DNA of 64,000 bases from assembly GCA_965198325.1 (NCBI GenBank), contig CBDAPE010000019.1, positions 496,001-560,000 on the forward strand. The letters run 5' to 3'. Source of the DNA: CBDAPE01 sp965198325. Lineage in GTDB: Bacteria; Pseudomonadota; Alphaproteobacteria; UBA828; JAPUJA01. The stretch's first letter is position 1. Every line of letters begins with the position of its first letter. This document shows positions 61,150-64,000 of this stretch, one piece after another. The notes below the pieces were generated by a model, which worked only from the letters and a program-made list of their open reading frames with translations, was not told the origin of the DNA and made no database searches. Made by a program: the position numbers and the translations under genes.

Positions 61150-61323
61150 GAAGGCGCTCAGCGACCTTTAGGTCTTGAGGGCGAGCGTACCAGCCTGCTA
61201 AACGGCACGGCCCAGAAATTGGCGGATGCCCTCTTCGGCGCAATCGCCGAACATATGGGCGACGCCTGTCGAAAAGGACCCCCGGCAGAGATTCTGGTCA
61301 AGGGAGTGGAGGAGGGCCCATGA
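61150..61323 (+). pseudogene. C-terminal remnant resembling CoxG (SRPBCC)
   Basis: The frame reads TSLLNGTAQKLADALFGAIA before its stop, close to the C-terminal helix of CoxG-type SRPBCC proteins (R-L-I-D/N-G-T-A-x-K-L-A). The preceding 5' part is not recognisable. The stop overlaps the coxS start (ATGA), the usual arrangement in cox operons. Confidence 0.4.
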
Positions 61324-61802
61324 GCGTATCTGTGTCAATGACAGTCAACGGCGAGGATGCCTCGGCCGAGGTCGAGCCGCGTACGCTCCTCGTCCATTTC
61401 TTGCGCGAGCAGATGAGGCTTACCGGAACGCATGTGGCCTGTGATACGAGCCAGTGCGGCGCCTGTTTAGTTCACCTGAACGGGCGCGCGGTCAAGTCGT
61501 GCACCCTTCTCGCACTTCAGGCGGAGGGCGCAGAGGTGCTCACGATTGAAGGCCTGGCCGAGGGCGAGCAGCTTCATCCGATGCAGGCGGCCTTCAAGGA
61601 GCATCACGGGCTCCAGTGTGGTTTTTGCACGCCCGGTATGGTGATGAGCGCGCTTGACCTCGTTGCGCGCTACCCCGATCCGTCGGAAGAAACGGTTCGC
61701 CACGAACTCGAGGGCAACATCTGCCGCTGTACCGGTTATCACAATATCGTGAAGGCGATCTTAGCCGGCGCGAAGGTAATGAAGGAATCACGCCATGGTT
61801 GA
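61320..61802 (+). CDS. Molybdenum hydroxylase small subunit, 2x[2Fe-2S] (CoxS-like)
   Basis: 160 residues. The plant-type ferredoxin cluster is ligated by CDTSQCGAC plus a later C in VKSCTLLA; the second cluster is in LQCGFCTPGM and NICRCTGYHNIV. It transfers electrons from the Mo site in the large subunit to the FAD subunit. ATG 61320 with GGAGG upstream. The stop overlaps the CoxL start by 8 bp. The FAD subunit (CoxM) is not in the window. Confidence 0.95.
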   Translation: MSVSVSMTVNGEDASAEVEPRTLLVHFLREQMRLTGTHVACDTSQCGACLVHLNGRAVKSCTLLALQAEGAEVLTIEGLAEGEQLHPMQAAFKEHHGLQCGFCTPGMVMSALDLVARYPDPSEETVRHELEGNICRCTGYHNIVKAILAGAKVMKESRHG

Positions 61803-64000
61803 CGGTATCGGGGCTGCAGTAAAACGGAAGGAAGATTTCCGATTTCTAACTGGCCAGGGGACCTACGTCGACGACGTGGTGCGACCTAATCAAAGTTACG
61901 CCTGTTTTGTCCGTTCACCACACGCACATGCGCAGGTCAAGTCTGTCAACCTCGAGGAGGCTGAGAAGGTTCCAGGCTTCGTCGCGGCATTTACAGCCGC
62001 CGATCTGAAGCGTGCCGGATTGGGTTCTCTTCCTTGTGTCTGGATCCTCCGAAACAAGGATGGTTCACGCATGAAAATGCCGCCCAAACCACTTCTCGCG
62101 GTCGATCGGGTCCGGCATGCCGGCGAAGCCGTGGCCATCGTGATCGGTGAAAGTTGGAATATAGCGCGTGATCTGGCCGATCTCGTCGTCGTCGACTATG
62201 AGGGAATTCGTCCTGTCGTCGATACGGCGAGCGCAGACCTGGAAGGAAAGGCCCAGCTTCACTATGAAGCGCCGAATAACGTGTGCTTCGATTGGGAAAA
62301 CGGCGACAGGAATGCGGTTGAAGCCGCTTTCGCGAAAGCGCATCACGTGACCAAGCTCGATTTGGTCGTCAACCGACTCGTACAGGCTCCCATGGAAGCC
62401 CGCGCGGTAAACGCCGAGTACGACACTGCGAGCGATCGTTACACTGTGTATTTGTCCTCTCAAAATCCCCATATTATCCGCAGCGTGCTCGCATCCTCAT
62501 TGCTGAAAGTGCCGGAAAACAAGATACGGGTCATTGCTCCGGACGTGGGCGGCGGTTTTGGAATGAAGAGCTTCGCCTATGCCGAAGAGGGCGTCGTGTC
62601 ATGGGCCGCAAAGAAGTTGGGTCGCCCCGTGAAATGGACGTCCGATCGCTCGGAAAGCTTTCTAACCGATTCCCAGGCGCGCGATCATGTTACGCACGCA
62701 GAGTTGGCGCTCGATGCCGAAGGCACGTTTCTCGCACTGCGAGCAAGTACCGTCGCCAACCTGGGCGCCTATTTGTCGACTTTCGCATCGGCAATCCCGA
62801 CATTTTTCTACACGACAATTTTGGCGGGCACCTACCGGACGCCGGCGATCTATTGCGAGGTCAAGGGCGTGTTTACAAACACGGTCCCCGTGGATGCATA
62901 CCGTGGCGCAGGCCGACCCGAAGGCGTGCTGGTTCACGAACGATTAATTGAAAATGCAGCCCGAGAGATGGGCATCGACCGGGCGGAAATCCGACGGCGC
63001 AATTTCATACCGAAGGAAGCAATGCCATACAAGACCCCGGTCGGTCTCGAATACGATTCCGGCGATTTTGTGACCCTCATGGAGGACGCGCTAAGAACCA
63101 GCGATTACAAAAATTTCGAAGAGCGTCGCCGTGAAAGCGCAACAAAGGGAAAATTGCGCGGGATCGGAATCTCATCGCTCATTGAAAACGGCTCGATGGG
63201 GCCGTCGAAATTGATGGGCTCCTTCGGCTCCAGCGTCGGCTTCGCCGAGTCAGCGGAAGTGCGCGTCCATCCCGGAGGCTCGGTAACCCTGCTGACTGGA
63301 AGCCACTCCCACGGACAGGGACACGAGACCACCTTTGCTCAAGTGGTTGCGGACAGCCTTCACCTGCCGCTCGATAGAATCGAGGTCGTTCACGGCGATA
63401 CTGATCAGATCCCTTACGGCACCGGCACGTATGCCTCGCGCTCGATGGCTCTCGGCGGGTCGGCAACCACCTTGGCGACCCAAAAAGTCATCAGTAAAGG
63501 ACGGAAAATCGCCGCTCACCTGCTTGAGGTGGCCGAGGACGATATCGATTACAGGGATGGCGCGTTTACGGTCGAGGACACGAATAAATCCATAACATTC
63601 GAGGATCTCGCAGACGAAGCTTATCTGGGGCAGAATTTTCCGTCTCAGGTCGTCGAGCCCGGTCTTGACGAAACAGCATTCTACGATCCAGAGAACATGA
63701 CTTACCCCAACAGCTGTCATGTCTGTGAAGTCGAAATCGATCAGGAGACCGGTGAACTTGAAATCGTTCAATACGTTATGATCGATGACTTCGGCACGAT
63801 CATCAATCCTATGATCGTCGAGGGCCAGGTGCACGGTGCCTTGGCCCAAGGCATTGGTGAGGTGTTATTCGAGAACGCGGTTTATGATAGCGAGACAGGC
63901 CAGCTTCTGGCCGGATCATTCATGGATTATTGCATGCCGCGAGCGGATAGTATGAAAGCCCCAAACCAGTCGACTAATGAAAACAACCCCTGCACTCACA
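61795..64000 (+). CDS. Molybdenum hydroxylase large subunit (form II CoxL / aerobic dehydrogenase), partial
   Basis: 735 codons before the window ends; no stop is reached. Domain order is Ald_Xan_dh_C (VKRKEDFRFLTGQGTYVDDV), then the Mo-cofactor domain (APDVGGGFGMKSFAYAEEG; PVDAYRGAGRPEGVLVHERL; GTGTYASRSMALGGSAT). AYRGAGR is the form II active-site signature; true CO dehydrogenases have AYRCSFR, so CO oxidation is not indicated. The substrate is probably a purine, aldehyde or other N-heterocycle. ATG 61795 overlaps the coxS stop. The last residues (DYCMPRADS...) fit the C-terminal region of the family. Confidence 0.93.
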   Translation, partial: MVDGIGAAVKRKEDFRFLTGQGTYVDDVVRPNQSYACFVRSPHAHAQVKSVNLEEAEKVPGFVAAFTAADLKRAGLGSLPCVWILRNKDGSRMKMPPKPLLAVDRVRHAGEAVAIVIGESWNIARDLADLVVVDYEGIRPVVDTASADLEGKAQLHYEAPNNVCFDWENGDRNAVEAAFAKAHHVTKLDLVVNRLVQAPMEARAVNAEYDTASDRYTVYLSSQNPHIIRSVLASSLLKVPENKIRVIAPDVGGGFGMKSFAYAEEGVVSWAAKKLGRPVKWTSDRSESFLTDSQARDHVTHAELALDAEGTFLALRASTVANLGAYLSTFASAIPTFFYTTILAGTYRTPAIYCEVKGVFTNTVPVDAYRGAGRPEGVLVHERLIENAAREMGIDRAEIRRRNFIPKEAMPYKTPVGLEYDSGDFVTLMEDALRTSDYKNFEERRRESATKGKLRGIGISSLIENGSMGPSKLMGSFGSSVGFAESAEVRVHPGGSVTLLTGSHSHGQGHETTFAQVVADSLHLPLDRIEVVHGDTDQIPYGTGTYASRSMALGGSATTLATQKVISKGRKIAAHLLEVAEDDIDYRDGAFTVEDTNKSITFEDLADEAYLGQNFPSQVVEPGLDETAFYDPENMTYPNSCHVCEVEIDQETGELEIVQYVMIDDFGTIINPMIVEGQVHGALAQGIGEVLFENAVYDSETGQLLAGSFMDYCMPRADSMKAPNQSTNENNPCTH

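Noticed and set aside
1..64000. tRNA, rRNA or CRISPR arrays
   Set aside because: No cloverleaf-like CCA-ending sequence, rRNA motif or regularly spaced repeat was seen.

Overview
The window looks like a GC-rich alphaproteobacterial chromosome segment, probably from the Rhodospirillales or Rhizobiales side of the class. This is inferred from codon use, gene content (c2-like cytochrome, Atm1-type exporter, nosR remnant, form II molybdenum hydroxylase, peptide ABC operon beside beta-oxidation genes) and the insertion sequence families. I see no rRNA, tRNA or CRISPR array. The segment is full of mobile DNA and of recently broken genes.

Layout. 1-4775 is accessory DNA: the frameshifted 3' part of a helicase-nuclease gene, small orphan genes, an intact IS3-family element, and a phage remnant (Mor-like activator plus HNH protein) cut by an IS21-family element at 4776-7344. 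On the other side of that IS lies only the first ~75 codons of a nosR-like gene, with an FNR/Dnr-type box upstream. 7863-24780 is mostly core-like: SnoaL-like protein, apt, cytochrome c, two paralogous Tat-exported amine oxidases (one broken by a 19-bp duplication), a CysQ-like phosphatase, a Sua5/YrdC protein, a CHASE4-type sensor kinase, a lipoprotein hydrolase, an Atm1-like exporter, a doubly broken pentapeptide-repeat gene, two coupled genes of unknown function, and a cytochrome c / Met-rich protein pair.

24779-39161 is one long minus-strand run. Fatty-acid beta-oxidation genes (SDR, acyl-CoA dehydrogenase, FadB-like, thiolase) are followed by a peptide ABC transporter (binding protein, two permeases, fused ATPase) and a uracil-DNA glycosylase. 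The binding protein is split by an IS1595-family element (29706-32576) that has an exact 8-bp target duplication and five candidate passenger genes. The ATPase gene carries an in-frame UGA between its two halves. 39446-45789 holds a glutamine-synthetase-like ligase with an ABC ATPase, a binding-protein-like gene and only a remnant of a permease, then a parvulin, diaminopropionate ammonia-lyase and a small hypothetical gene.

45963-59083 is a defence-like island between IS elements. A minus-strand operon encodes a ribbon-helix-helix protein, a TrlF-type PHP/SMC-like ATPase and an AlbA_2 (Schlafen-type) protein truncated by a second IS21 copy. A separate PD-(D/E)XK-like gene and a DUF6602-type gene sit nearby. 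They are separated by an IS1182/IS5-like element and followed by a second IS3 copy that was itself hit by an IS1380-family transposition. 59391-64000 has a RidA protein, an IS5-family element, and the coxG remnant/coxS/coxL genes of a molybdenum hydroxylase that runs off the window.

Theme: at least ten genes are truncated, frameshifted or stopped, in several cases without a nearby IS. Either this region is decaying under relaxed selection, or some lesions are assembly errors. Both readings can be tested with raw reads.
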